From Pseudomonadota bacterium (GTDB taxonomy: Bacteria > Pseudomonadota > Gammaproteobacteria > Burkholderiales > Burkholderiaceae_B): a stretch of DNA of 48,504 nucleotides. Under the pieces are notes generated by a model. That model was given only the letters and a program-made list of their open reading frames with translations, was not told the DNA's origin and searched no databases. Made by a program: the position numbers and the translations under genes. This document shows, in pieces, positions 25,518 through 33,970 of the stretch (position 1 is its first letter; every line of letters starts with the position of its first letter). The stretch lies in assembly GCA_023387815.1 (NCBI GenBank), contig JAEWHK010000069.1, forward strand, positions 1 to 48,504, given 5' to 3'.

Positions 25518-26321
25518 ATGAAGATCAAACATTGGCTGCTCGCGGTCACGCTTGGCGTGACGGCAGGTTTTGGCGCGTCTGTACAAGCCAGCGACTGGAA
25601 AGAACTCAAGATCGGTGTCGAGCCAGGCTATGCACCCTTCGAATACAAAGACGCCAAGGGTGAAGTTGTCGGATTCGATGCCGACGTCATGATGGGTATT
25701 TGCGAGAAACTCCAGACCAAATGCACATGGGTGGAACAGTCTTTCGACAGTCTGATTCCAGCACTTGCCGCCCGCAAAATCGCGCTGATCCATTCAAGCA
25801 TGCAGATTACGCCACAGCGTAAGAAGGTAATTGCTTTCAGCGAACCTATATACGGTATTCCCACGCAGCTGATGGCCCACAAGGACAGTGGTCTGCTGCC
25901 TACCGTTGAGTCGCTCAAGGGCAAGCGCGTCGGTGCGTTGCAGGGCAGTACCCAGGAAGCGTATGCAAAACAGAAATGGGGTAACAACGGCGTACAGATC
26001 ATCTCCTACCAGGATCAGAACCAGACCTTTGCGGACCTGAATGCAGGCCGCCTGGATGCTGCCATTATTGAAAAACCCAACGGTCAAAGCGGTTTTCTGA
26101 GTAAACCGGAAGGCAGCAACTTCGCTTTTGTGGGTGACCCCATTGCCGACGACGAGGCCCTGATCGGTGAAATCGCTATTGGTATGCGCCGCTCGGACAC
26201 CAAACTCAAAGAGGCTATCGACAAGGCACTTGCAGAAATGCAGCAGGATGGCACCATTGCGCGCATTTCCCAGAAATATTTCAAACCGGGTGAAGTTGAC
26301 CTGAAAAACGTGAAGCAATAA
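25518..26321 (+). CDS. Periplasmic basic amino-acid-binding protein (ArgT/HisJ type)
   Basis: 267-residue solute-binding protein of ABC family 3. Signal peptide MKIKHWLLAVTLGVTAGFGASVQA, mature start SDWKELKIGVEPGYAPFEYKD. The family motif VGFDADVMMGICEKLQTKCTWVEQSFDSLIPAL follows (about residues 48-80), and the C-terminal KLKEAIDKALAEMQQDGTIARISQKYF closes it. The pattern resembles lysine/arginine/ornithine- and histidine-binding proteins; exact ligand is inferred from the operon type. The HisQ-like permease starts 3 bp after its stop, so the four genes to 28519 form one operon. Confidence 0.93.
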   Translation: MKIKHWLLAVTLGVTAGFGASVQASDWKELKIGVEPGYAPFEYKDAKGEVVGFDADVMMGICEKLQTKCTWVEQSFDSLIPALAARKIALIHSSMQITPQRKKVIAFSEPIYGIPTQLMAHKDSGLLPTVESLKGKRVGALQGSTQEAYAKQKWGNNGVQIISYQDQNQTFADLNAGRLDAAIIEKPNGQSGFLSKPEGSNFAFVGDPIADDEALIGEIAIGMRRSDTKLKEAIDKALAEMQQDGTIARISQKYFKPGEVDLKNVKQ

Positions 26322-26323
26322 GC

Positions 26324-27013
26324 ATGTTTTTGCACGGATATGGTGCTCAGATTCTGGTTGGAACCTGGGAAACCATCAAGCTTGCCCTGCTCTCGCTGCT
26401 GGTGGCCTTTTTGCTGGGCCTGCTGGGCGCCAGCGCCAAACTGTCCGGCAATAGCCTGCTGCGAGGGCTTGCACAAATCTACACCACGCTGATACGCGGT
26501 GTGCCGGACCTCGTGCTCATGCTGCTGATCTTCTTCAGCATACAAATGGGACTCAACGAACTGACCGATATGCTTGGAATGGAGGTGATTGAAATCGATC
26601 CCTTCTATGCCGGCGTCCTTACTATCGGCTTCATCTACGGGGCTTACTTTGCCGAAACCTTTCGCGGTGCCTTTCTTTCTGTTCCGCGCGGACAGCTGGA
26701 AGCGGCGCGGGCCTACGGCATGCAGCGTGGCCAGGTCTTCCGGCGCATCCTGTTTCCACAGATGATGCGCTTTGCGCTGCCGGGTATCGGCAACAACTGG
26801 CAGGTCGTGCTCAAGGCAACGGCCCTGGTCTCCATTATCGGCCTGACCGATCTGGTTCAGGTCACCCAGGGCGCAGGGCGCGCCACCTCGTCCATGTTTG
26901 TATTCATCTGCGTGGCCGGTTTCATTTATCTGGTGCTGACCAGCGTCTCCAATGTCGTGTTGTGGTTTCTTGAGCGCAAGTATTCTGTCGGCGTCCGGGA
27001 GGCGCAGCTATGA
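26324..27013 (+). CDS. Basic amino-acid ABC transporter permease (HisQ type)
   Basis: 229-residue inner-membrane permease with five hydrophobic segments. The N-terminal GYGAQILVGTWETIKLALLSLLVAFLLGLLGA is typical of HisQ. The permease motif is EAARAYGMQRGQVFRRILFPQMMRFALPGIGNNW (about residues 125-158), which contacts the ATPase. TTLIRGVPDLVLMLLIFF is the usual ARGTP-like segment of polar amino-acid permeases. It begins two bases after the binding-protein stop and overlaps the HisM-type gene by 4 bp (ATGA). Confidence 0.93.
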   Translation: MFLHGYGAQILVGTWETIKLALLSLLVAFLLGLLGASAKLSGNSLLRGLAQIYTTLIRGVPDLVLMLLIFFSIQMGLNELTDMLGMEVIEIDPFYAGVLTIGFIYGAYFAETFRGAFLSVPRGQLEAARAYGMQRGQVFRRILFPQMMRFALPGIGNNWQVVLKATALVSIIGLTDLVQVTQGAGRATSSMFVFICVAGFIYLVLTSVSNVVLWFLERKYSVGVREAQL

Positions 27014-27744
27014 TTGAGGCGCTGGACAATTTTCTGACCATTCTGAACGACTACTGGCAGCCCCTGCTTTTCTGGGATGGCACGGCCTATTCAGGACTGG
27101 CGGTCACCTTGTGGGTTCTGGTTCTTTCGCTATTGCTGGGCCTGGCGCTGGCCATTCCCATGTCTGTCGGTCGGGTTTCCAGGAATCCGTGGATTGCCTG
27201 GCCAATCTGGACGTTCAGTTATATCTTCCGCGGAACCCCACTGTATGTGCAGATTCTGCTGATTTACAGTGGCGTCATTGGCCTGCAGGTTGTGCGCGAT
27301 ACACCAGTATTGCAAACGTTTTTCATGAGTGGCTACAACTGCCTGGTACTGGCTCTTGTGCTCAATACGCTGGCCTACACAACTGAAATATTTGCCGGTT
27401 ACATCAAAAATACTGCGCATGGCGAACTGGATGCGGCGCGCGCTTTTGGCATGTCCCGGTATAAAATGTATACCCGTATCATTCTGCCATCGGCACTGCG
27501 GCGTGCCTTGCCGGCATACAGCAACGAAGTCATTCTGATGCTGCATGCTACTTCACTGGCGTTTACGGCAACCGTTCCCGACATCCTAAAGGTGGCCAGG
27601 GACGCCAACGCCGCTACCTATCTGACGTTTGCCTCCTACGGCACGGCAGCCATTTTGTATATGTGTGTCTCGTTTATTCTCGTGGCACTGTTCCGCAGGC
27701 TGGAAAAGAGAACGCTTGGCTTTCTGGGCCATAGCCAACACTAG
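27010..27744 (+). CDS. Basic amino-acid ABC transporter permease (HisM type)
   Basis: 244-residue second permease of the importer. Features are TYIFRGTPLYVQILLIYSG (RGTP motif) and the ATPase-contact loop ELDAARAFGMSRYKMYTRIILPSALRRALPAYSNEVILMLHATSL. Its start overlaps the HisQ-type gene (ATGA), and the ATPase gene follows 7 bp after its stop. Together with the HisQ-like partner it forms the heterodimeric channel. Confidence 0.93.
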   Translation: MIEALDNFLTILNDYWQPLLFWDGTAYSGLAVTLWVLVLSLLLGLALAIPMSVGRVSRNPWIAWPIWTFSYIFRGTPLYVQILLIYSGVIGLQVVRDTPVLQTFFMSGYNCLVLALVLNTLAYTTEIFAGYIKNTAHGELDAARAFGMSRYKMYTRIILPSALRRALPAYSNEVILMLHATSLAFTATVPDILKVARDANAATYLTFASYGTAAILYMCVSFILVALFRRLEKRTLGFLGHSQH

Positions 27745-27751
27745 GATCGTT

Positions 27752-28519
27752 ATGTATAAACTCGATGTTCAGAACATTCACAAGTCATACGGACAGAACG
27801 AAGTATTGAAGGGCGTGTCACTGCAGGCCAAGGCCGGCGATGTGATTGCCATGATCGGATCCAGCGGATCCGGTAAAAGTACCTTCCTGCGCTGCATCAA
27901 CTTTCTGGAGCAGCCCAACAGCGGCACGGTCTCGCTCAACGGCGAGGCCCTCACCGTAGGCCAGGATGCCCGCGGTCGTCTGCGCGTGTCCGATGAAAAG
28001 CGGCTGCAGATGTTTCGTACCAAGCTGGCCATGGTATTTCAGCACTTCAATTTGTGGGCGCACATGACCGCGCTGGAAAATATCATTGAAGCTCCCATCC
28101 ATGTACTGGGTGTACCCAAGGCCGAAGCCATTGAGCGTGCGCGTCAGTATCTGAACAAGGTCGGATTGCCTCCCGCAGTGGAAAAACAATACCCCTCGCA
28201 AATGTCCGGCGGACAACAGCAGCGTGTAGCCATTGCGCGTGCCCTGGCCATGGAACCGGAAGTCATGCTGTTTGACGAACCCACCTCCGCGCTGGACCCG
28301 GAGCTTGTGGGTGACGTATTGCGTGTCATGCAAAAACTGGCTGAAGAGGGTCGTACCATGATTGTCGTGACGCATGAAATGGGCTTTGCCCGCAATCTGG
28401 CCAGCCATGTGATGTTCCTGCATCAGGGTACGGTTGAAGAGGAAGGGACACCCGATGAAGTCTTTGGTAATACGCGCAGTCCGCGTCTGCAGCAGTTCCT
28501 GTCCGGGAACCTGAAGTAA
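27752..28519 (+). CDS. Basic amino-acid ABC transporter ATP-binding protein (HisP type)
   Basis: 255-residue ATPase. I start at ATG 27752 (MYKLDVQNIHKSYGQNEVLKG), as the longer upstream frame belongs to the overlapped permease region. Walker A is GSSGSGKSTFLRC (about residues 36-48), signature MSGGQQQRVAIARAL, Walker B VMLFDEPTSALDPE and H-loop VVTHEMGFARN. The insert LTVGQDARGRLRVSDEKRLQMFRTKLAMVFQHFNLW is characteristic of the HisP/ArgT group. Last gene of the four-gene importer; the TauE/SafE gene follows about 115 bp later. Confidence 0.95.
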   Translation: MYKLDVQNIHKSYGQNEVLKGVSLQAKAGDVIAMIGSSGSGKSTFLRCINFLEQPNSGTVSLNGEALTVGQDARGRLRVSDEKRLQMFRTKLAMVFQHFNLWAHMTALENIIEAPIHVLGVPKAEAIERARQYLNKVGLPPAVEKQYPSQMSGGQQQRVAIARALAMEPEVMLFDEPTSALDPELVGDVLRVMQKLAEEGRTMIVVTHEMGFARNLASHVMFLHQGTVEEEGTPDEVFGNTRSPRLQQFLSGNLK

Positions 28520-28634
28520 TGCACACGACCGATGGATCGCCGAATGACGATCTGACGGTGATGATGCCTGGTTGCAGGCTATCGGCTATTTCCGCCTCTT
28601 TCGAGGTCTCAGACAAACGAAACCGGAGAACGTG

Positions 28635-29459
28635 TTGAGCGTATTTACCATCATTGCGTTATTGTGCCTGGGCGCCTTTGGCGGGTTCATGGCCGGCCTT
28701 CTTGGTGTCGGAGGCGGCATGGTGCTCGTGCCTTTCCTGACGCTGATCTTTGGCGCTTCTCTCATGTCACCCGATCTGGCCGTTCACTCGGCTATTGCGA
28801 CCAGCATGGGCATGATTCTTTTTACCTCGCTTTCCAGCATGCGCGCTCACCACAGGCAAGGCGCCGTGCTCTGGTCTGTCGTTTTTACCCTGGCTCCCGG
28901 CATTATCCTGGGTGGTCTGCTTTCCGGTGGGGCCATATTTTCCTACCTGCATGGTGCCGCGCTGTCGCTTTTCTTCGCGCTGTTTGTGGGTTATTCCGGC
29001 TTCAAAATGCTGCGCAATAAAAAGCCCAAGCCAACACGGCAACTGCCGGGTATGCTCGGGCGCACAGCGGCAGGGACCGGCATCGGTTTTATTTCGGGAC
29101 TGGTTGGCGCCGGTGGCGGTTTTCTGTCAGTCCCCTTCATGGTCTGGTGCAACGTGCCGCTGCGCAATGCAGTGGCCACCTCTGCGGCACTGGGTTTCCC
29201 GATAGCCTTATCCAACAGTGTCGGCTATATTCTGTCAGGCATTCGCGAAGTGGGTATCCGCGATGGCATGCTGGGTTATGTTTACTGGCCCGCGCTGGTG
29301 CTGCTGGTTATCATGAGCGTATTGATGGCACCGGTAGGGGCTCGCCAGGCCCATACGCTGCCCGTCGATAAATTGCGCAAGGTCTTTGCCGGCCTGCTGT
29401 TTGCCCTGGCAGCCTATATGCTGTTCAAGGCATTGCAGCAATTTGGCGTGCTGGGCTGA
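28635..29459 (+). CDS. TauE/SafE family sulfite/sulfonate exporter-like membrane protein
   Basis: About 274-residue membrane protein with the two mirrored TauE/SafE motifs: FGGFMAGLLGVGGGMVLVPFL near the N-terminus and GFISGLVGAGGGFLSVPFM in the middle. I use TTG 28635, six bases after GGAG (28625-28628); GTG 28632 one codon earlier is also possible. The reading frame extends further upstream into non-homologous sequence. Family members export sulfite, sulfoacetate or other small anions, but many have no known substrate. It is not adjacent to the sulfonate genes, so a role in sulfite removal is only suggested by their presence elsewhere in the window. Confidence 0.88.
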   Translation: MSVFTIIALLCLGAFGGFMAGLLGVGGGMVLVPFLTLIFGASLMSPDLAVHSAIATSMGMILFTSLSSMRAHHRQGAVLWSVVFTLAPGIILGGLLSGGAIFSYLHGAALSLFFALFVGYSGFKMLRNKKPKPTRQLPGMLGRTAAGTGIGFISGLVGAGGGFLSVPFMVWCNVPLRNAVATSAALGFPIALSNSVGYILSGIREVGIRDGMLGYVYWPALVLLVIMSVLMAPVGARQAHTLPVDKLRKVFAGLLFALAAYMLFKALQQFGVLG

Positions 29460-29561
29460 GCGGGATGCCAGTGCGAGGATAAGTGGCGGCTTGGTGGACG
29501 GGCAGATCGGCCCATCGAGCCTGAAGCCGCAAACTGAGGACGCGTGAGCGCGCTGCGGGGA

Positions 29562-30380
29562 TTACGTCGTGCGCGGACGAGGCGGACGAAAGACCGTCAG
29601 ATCGTCATAAAAGGCAGAGTCTTCACTGGCCGGATCCCAGCCAGGAATGCCCATCACCGGCAAAGGTTGTTGCGGCTTGGCCTGCAGGCTGTCGTCCAGC
29701 AGGCACTCCAGTTCCCGTGCCATCACATCATCGATGTCTTCTGCAGGCGTGCCCGGTGGAATGGCAATCACATTGGCGGTAATGGCGCGATAAGGCGTGA
29801 CGCATTTTTCCAGAAGCGCGTGACCCACAATGGCAGTCCGGGTTTGTCGCCACAAGTCACGCTCCAGCACGAAAGCGCGTTTCCAGTCGCGCTCCCGAAT
29901 CGCCTCCCATAAAGACGGTGGCGCCAACAGAAACATGCCGCCTTCATCCAGAAGCGTGATGGTATCCCTGATGATGCCGCGATGCTGACCGACACCCTGA
30001 CGCCGGATCTGCCGGGCCTGAAGCAGATTGAACAGCGATTTGACTTGAGGGAATCGAAACCAGCAAAGACCGTTGAAAAAATCATGCAGATTGTCGCGGG
30101 TGGGACACTGACCAGTATCAAAAATGAACTGTTCATAGGCCATACCGGGCGGCAGCGCGGATTGATGGACAAATTGCAAATGAAATCCGGGCGGTGCAAG
30201 GCGATTGAGTATATCTGCAACGGGTATACCCGCCTGTTCGTCCTTTGATATCAACGCTGCCGGGTCGTGAGGCCCCGCAGAAATGACCTTTTCCCACCGC
30301 TCGCCACCAGGCAACCAGCGACGCAAGGGCTGCCACCACAAGCGGGCGGGATCAATGGCGTTCAGTGCGTCCTGAATCAT
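29562..30380 (-). CDS. DUF3025 domain-containing protein
   Basis: 272-residue soluble protein of the DUF3025 family, conserved mainly in betaproteobacteria and relatives and without known function. Recognisable elements are QLPPGMAYEQFIFDTGQCPTRDNLHDFFNGLCWFRFP-like sequence (residues about 75-112), the LLDEGGMFLLAPPSLWEAIRERDWKRAF segment, and the conserved C-terminal LPVMGIPGWDPASEDSAFYDDLTVFRPPRP. It is followed by no operon partner; creA lies 18 bp upstream on the same strand and may be co-transcribed. Confidence 0.88.
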   Translation of the reverse strand: MIQDALNAIDPARLWWQPLRRWLPGGERWEKVISAGPHDPAALISKDEQAGIPVADILNRLAPPGFHLQFVHQSALPPGMAYEQFIFDTGQCPTRDNLHDFFNGLCWFRFPQVKSLFNLLQARQIRRQGVGQHRGIIRDTITLLDEGGMFLLAPPSLWEAIRERDWKRAFVLERDLWRQTRTAIVGHALLEKCVTPYRAITANVIAIPPGTPAEDIDDVMARELECLLDDSLQAKPQQPLPVMGIPGWDPASEDSAFYDDLTVFRPPRPRTT

Positions 30381-30398
30381 GACAGTTGCGATCGATGC

Positions 30399-30896
30399 TC
30401 ATTTGACCGGGACCGAAGGCTCTGTGTCACCCCAAGGCATCAGCGGCACCACGGAAATACTGTTATAGGGTGAGCCATCGATGAGTTTTTCGCTGACAAC
30501 CAGATAGATCAGTGAATTGTTTTCTGTATCTACCAGACGCGAAACATTCAGTCCCTTGAACAGGAAACTCATTCTTCGTGTAAAGACATCTTCCTGCACT
30601 TTGCGAATAGGCTGGGCTGCCTTTAGCGGGCCAACCTGACGGCAGGACAGGGCGAATCGCGAGGGGTTCTCGGCCAGGCCAAGCGCACCCGAGACACCAC
30701 CGGTCTTTGCGTAGGAAAGGTGGCAGGTGACGCCCTGAATTTGCGGGTCGCGGAACGATTGCACGCAGACCTTATCGTTGTTGACGATGCGCCAGGTAGT
30801 GCTGACGCAACCGATGTCATCGGCGCGGGCCGTGGCGGGGGTGGTGACACTCAGCAATGTGGCGGCAGCCAGCAGAATCTGAAGAAAATATTTCAT
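30399..30896 (-). CDS. creA: CreA family protein
   Basis: 165-residue secreted protein of the CreA family, first seen in the E. coli cre locus and of unknown function. Start ATG 30894-30896 gives a normal signal peptide MKYFLQILLAAATLLSVTTPATARA; a longer frame to 31019 adds an unrelated leader. The core DDIGCVSTTWRIVNNDKVCVQSFRDPQIQGVTCHLSYAKTGG (shown as the family block around residues 27-68) and FALSCRQVGPL contain conserved cysteines likely to form disulfides. The C-terminal IDGSPYNSISVVPLMPWG is also family-typical. No creB/creC genes are nearby. Confidence 0.93.
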   Translation of the reverse strand: MKYFLQILLAAATLLSVTTPATARADDIGCVSTTWRIVNNDKVCVQSFRDPQIQGVTCHLSYAKTGGVSGALGLAENPSRFALSCRQVGPLKAAQPIRKVQEDVFTRRMSFLFKGLNVSRLVDTENNSLIYLVVSEKLIDGSPYNSISVVPLMPWGDTEPSVPVK

Positions 30897-31219
30897 GATG
30901 AACAGTGCAATCAAAAGAGAAAGGTGATGGGGCAAGAGTTTACACGCAATCGCTGAACTGCTGATTGCTTGTGCGCCTGTTGGAGCCAGAAGTGATTTTC
31001 GCCATCCTGGGAGCGGCATATGTCTGATATCGGATGCCGAAAAGTTTACGCCGTGTACCCCTGGCGAGCCGAAGCGCGTCTCGTTCGCCCAGTGCCGACA
31101 ACCTTGGCAGCGCTTCGTCCACCGGTGAAAATAGGTCTACAATGAAGCGCTGCCCGCCGCGTAACGGCCACCCGGCCACCCTTCGATATTCATTTTGCTT
31201 ATCTATCAATCTATCATCC

Positions 31220-31609
31220 ATGGAAAAACTGCGCATCGATAAATGGCTCTGGGCCGCACGCTTTTACAAGACCCGCTCGCTGGCCGCCACCGAAATCGGC
31301 AAAGGGCGTGTTCTGGTGAACGATCAGCCAGCCAAGCCTGCGCGCGAGGTCAATGTTGGCGACCTGGTCAGTATCCGGCGTGACCAGACGACGACGGTGG
31401 TGGAAGTCCGAGCCTTGTCTGCCGTCCGGGGGCCGGCGCCCGTCGCGCGCACGCTTTACGAAGAAACCGAAGCCAGCCGGCTTGCTCGGGAGGCCGCGCA
31501 GGAACAGCGTCGGCTTGCCAGCGAACCCGCCCTGAGCATAGCCCAGGGACGTCCCACCAAGCGCGACCGGCGCCAGCTGGAGCATGCCAAAAAAGGATTT
31601 GACTGGTAA
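31220..31609 (+). CDS. hslR: Ribosome-associated heat shock protein Hsp15 (S4 domain)
   Basis: 129-residue RNA-binding protein that rescues stalled 50S subunits carrying tRNA in E. coli. Start ATG 31220 (MEKLRIDKWLWAARFYKTR) matches the family N-terminus; an extension back to 31034 is not homologous. The S4 domain spans about residues 1-65 (RSLAATEIGKGRVLVNDQPAKPAREVNVGDLVSIRR). The basic, charged C-terminal helix LAREAAQEQRRLASEP then GRPTKRDRRQLEHAKKGFDW also fits Hsp15. No partner gene is adjacent; creA is divergent upstream. Confidence 0.93.
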   Translation: MEKLRIDKWLWAARFYKTRSLAATEIGKGRVLVNDQPAKPAREVNVGDLVSIRRDQTTTVVEVRALSAVRGPAPVARTLYEETEASRLAREAAQEQRRLASEPALSIAQGRPTKRDRRQLEHAKKGFDW

Positions 31610-31892
31610 TTGGCCGTGATTTTCCGGGTGGCACCCCCATTGCGCCCCCTGCGGCCTGGTGCGCAAAGATCTGCTGCATTGCGGTTTGGTGCTCAACGTT
31701 TACGCAGTTGAACGCCTTCTGAGTGGGAATTGCGGGCGCTTTGTAAGAAGCCGTTAAACAGCCCCTGCTCCCCTATCAATTTGTGGCGGTTGAATTTACA
31801 ATCGTGGTCAGCCATTTATCACGTCGCCCGGAAAAAGAGGAGATCTGCCGGGCTGCGATCTATAAGATACTCTCTATTCGAGGAGCACTTTC

Positions 31893-33680
31893 ATGCTGTT
31901 CAATAAAAAATTGGGCCGGCTCTCCTGGTCGGCCGTGTGCGTCAGTGTCGCCATGGCACTGGCTGTGGGGCCTGTATCTGCCCAGGACCAGGCCAATGCT
32001 GCCCGAACGGTCAATCTGCCAGCACCACCTACCATCAAATATGACTTTGACATGGATATCTTCCATCCGGTCAGCGCGAAGAACGGGATGGTGGCCTCAG
32101 AACAGCGTCTGGCCTCGGATATTGGTCTGGAAATCCTCAAAAAAGGCGGTAATGCCGTTGATGCCGCTGTTGCCGTTGGCTTTGCGCTGGCAGTGGCACT
32201 TCCCAACGCCGGTAACCTGGGTGGCGGCGGTTTCATGATGGTTCATGACGCCAAATCCGGTAAAACCATTGCCCTGGACTTCAGGGAAATGGCCCCGGCC
32301 AAGGCGGGTCGCAACATGTATCTGGACGACAAGGGTCAGGTCATCAATAACAAATCCCTGTACACCCATTTTGCGGTTGGCGTACCGGGCACCGTGAAGG
32401 GTATGGAACATGCCCTGAACAAATGGGGAACCATGAAGCTGGCTGATGTGATTCAGCCGGCCATCGAACTGGCCGAGAAAGGATACCCTGTCAGTCAGAC
32501 TCTGGCCGAAACACTGGCCGTAGAGAAAGACAATCTGGGCAAATGGGATACCACCAAGGCGGTCTTCTTCAAGGATGGCGAACCACTCAAAGCCGGTGAG
32601 CCGCTGGTTATGAAAGACCTGGCAGCATCCATGAAAATGATTGCAGAGCAGGGCAGCGATGCCTTCTATAAAGGCCCCATTGCCGACCAGATCGTGCAGG
32701 AAATGAGCAAGCACGAAGGCCTGATTTCCAAAGAGGATCTGGCCAACTACAAAGTGGTTGAGCGCGAACCCATCACCGGCGATTATCGCGGCTATCAGAT
32801 CGTATCCATGCCGCCACCCAGCTCCGGCGGTATCCATATTATCCAGATGCTGAATGTGCTGGAGCATTTCCCGCTGAATGAATCCGGCCCCAACAGCGCC
32901 AAGACCATTCGTCTGGTTGCCGAAACAGAAAAGCGTGCCTATGCTGACCGCTCCGAGTATCTGGGCGACACCGACTTTGTCAAAGTTCCTCAAAAAGGCC
33001 TGATTGCCAAATCCTATGCCGATGATCTGGCCAAGCTGGTTGGAGAAGACAAAGTCACACCGTCCAAAGACATCAAACCGGGTGGTCCGCAGAAGTATGA
33101 AAGTGACCAGACAACACACTATTCGGTTGTCGATAAAGATGGCAATGCGGTTGCCGTTACCTACACGCTTAACCTGAATTTCGGTAGTGGTATCGTTGCC
33201 GGCAATACCGGTATTCTGCTGAACAACGAGATGGATGACTTTTCTGCCAAGCCCGGTGTTCCCAACGCCTTTGGCCTGATCGGCGGTGATGCCAATGCCA
33301 TTGAGCCTGGCAAGCGTCCGCTGTCTTCCATGACCCCCACCATGGTGCTGAAAGATAACAAGCCATGGCTGGTAACCGGAAGTCCAGGTGGCGCCCGCAT
33401 CATTACCACCGTGCTGCAGACGCTGATCAACACCATTGATTTCGGCATGAATCCGGCAGTGGCTGCTGCGCTGCCGCGCTTCCATCATCAGTGGCTACCT
33501 GACGAGCTGCGCCTGGAGCCAGGCTTCAGTCCTGATACCGTTGATCTGCTCAAAAAAATGGGCTACAAAGTGTCCGTCAAGCCCACCATGGGCCGCACGC
33601 AGACCATACAGATTCGCGATGGCCTGATGTACGGTTACTCGGATCCGCGCAACCCTGACGGCGTGACCGTCGGTTACTGA
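31893..33680 (+). CDS. ggt: Gamma-glutamyltransferase
   Basis: 595-residue periplasmic enzyme that cleaves glutathione and other gamma-glutamyl compounds. Signal peptide ends near VGPVSA (residue 30). The proenzyme self-cleaves before the catalytic threonine of the small subunit; T407 in SDQTTHYSVVDKDGNAV is the equivalent of E. coli T391. Other motifs are SEQRLASDIGLEILKKGGNAVDAAVA and GGGGFMMVHD (large subunit), and PGKRPLSSMTPTM with GSPGGARIITTVLQ (small subunit). Length is normal and no frame defects are visible. A strong terminator follows (33708-33737), so it is probably monocistronic. Confidence 0.97.
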   Translation: MLFNKKLGRLSWSAVCVSVAMALAVGPVSAQDQANAARTVNLPAPPTIKYDFDMDIFHPVSAKNGMVASEQRLASDIGLEILKKGGNAVDAAVAVGFALAVALPNAGNLGGGGFMMVHDAKSGKTIALDFREMAPAKAGRNMYLDDKGQVINNKSLYTHFAVGVPGTVKGMEHALNKWGTMKLADVIQPAIELAEKGYPVSQTLAETLAVEKDNLGKWDTTKAVFFKDGEPLKAGEPLVMKDLAASMKMIAEQGSDAFYKGPIADQIVQEMSKHEGLISKEDLANYKVVEREPITGDYRGYQIVSMPPPSSGGIHIIQMLNVLEHFPLNESGPNSAKTIRLVAETEKRAYADRSEYLGDTDFVKVPQKGLIAKSYADDLAKLVGEDKVTPSKDIKPGGPQKYESDQTTHYSVVDKDGNAVAVTYTLNLNFGSGIVAGNTGILLNNEMDDFSAKPGVPNAFGLIGGDANAIEPGKRPLSSMTPTMVLKDNKPWLVTGSPGGARIITTVLQTLINTIDFGMNPAVAAALPRFHHQWLPDELRLEPGFSPDTVDLLKKMGYKVSVKPTMGRTQTIQIRDGLMYGYSDPRNPDGVTVGY

Positions 33681-33707
33681 TGGATTGAGAGATTACAACT
33701 GAAAAAA

Positions 33708-33737
33708 GGCGCCACTTCAAAGCGGTGCCTTTTTTTT
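33708..33737 (+). terminator. Rho-independent terminator after ggt
   Basis: GGCGCC (33708-33713) pairs with GGTGCC (33724-33729) around a short loop, with one G-T pair, followed by eight T. It lies 28 bp after the ggt stop codon. Confidence 0.88.
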
Positions 33738-33970
33738 GATATCGCGTCGGTGAGCCGTTGCTTCAGGCGCAGCCCTGTTGATCTCAGAATGCCTTCATTG
33801 GCCCATGTAAGTGGCGTCGATGGACATTCACGCCGCGGCAGACGTATTTGCCGATCGTATCAATACAGAACTTCCGCACCGTAGCTGAGTCAGTCTTTGC
33901 AAGCCATTCTGCCTGTGTAATTTTGCTATTATGATTGCACCGAAGATTCGGGAAGCACAAAAGGAATGAC

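Noticed and set aside
32097..33488. 463-codon minus-strand frame opposite ggt
   Set aside because: Long open frames antisense to GC-rich genes are common. The plus-strand frame is an unmistakable gamma-glutamyltransferase and the antisense product shows no family features.
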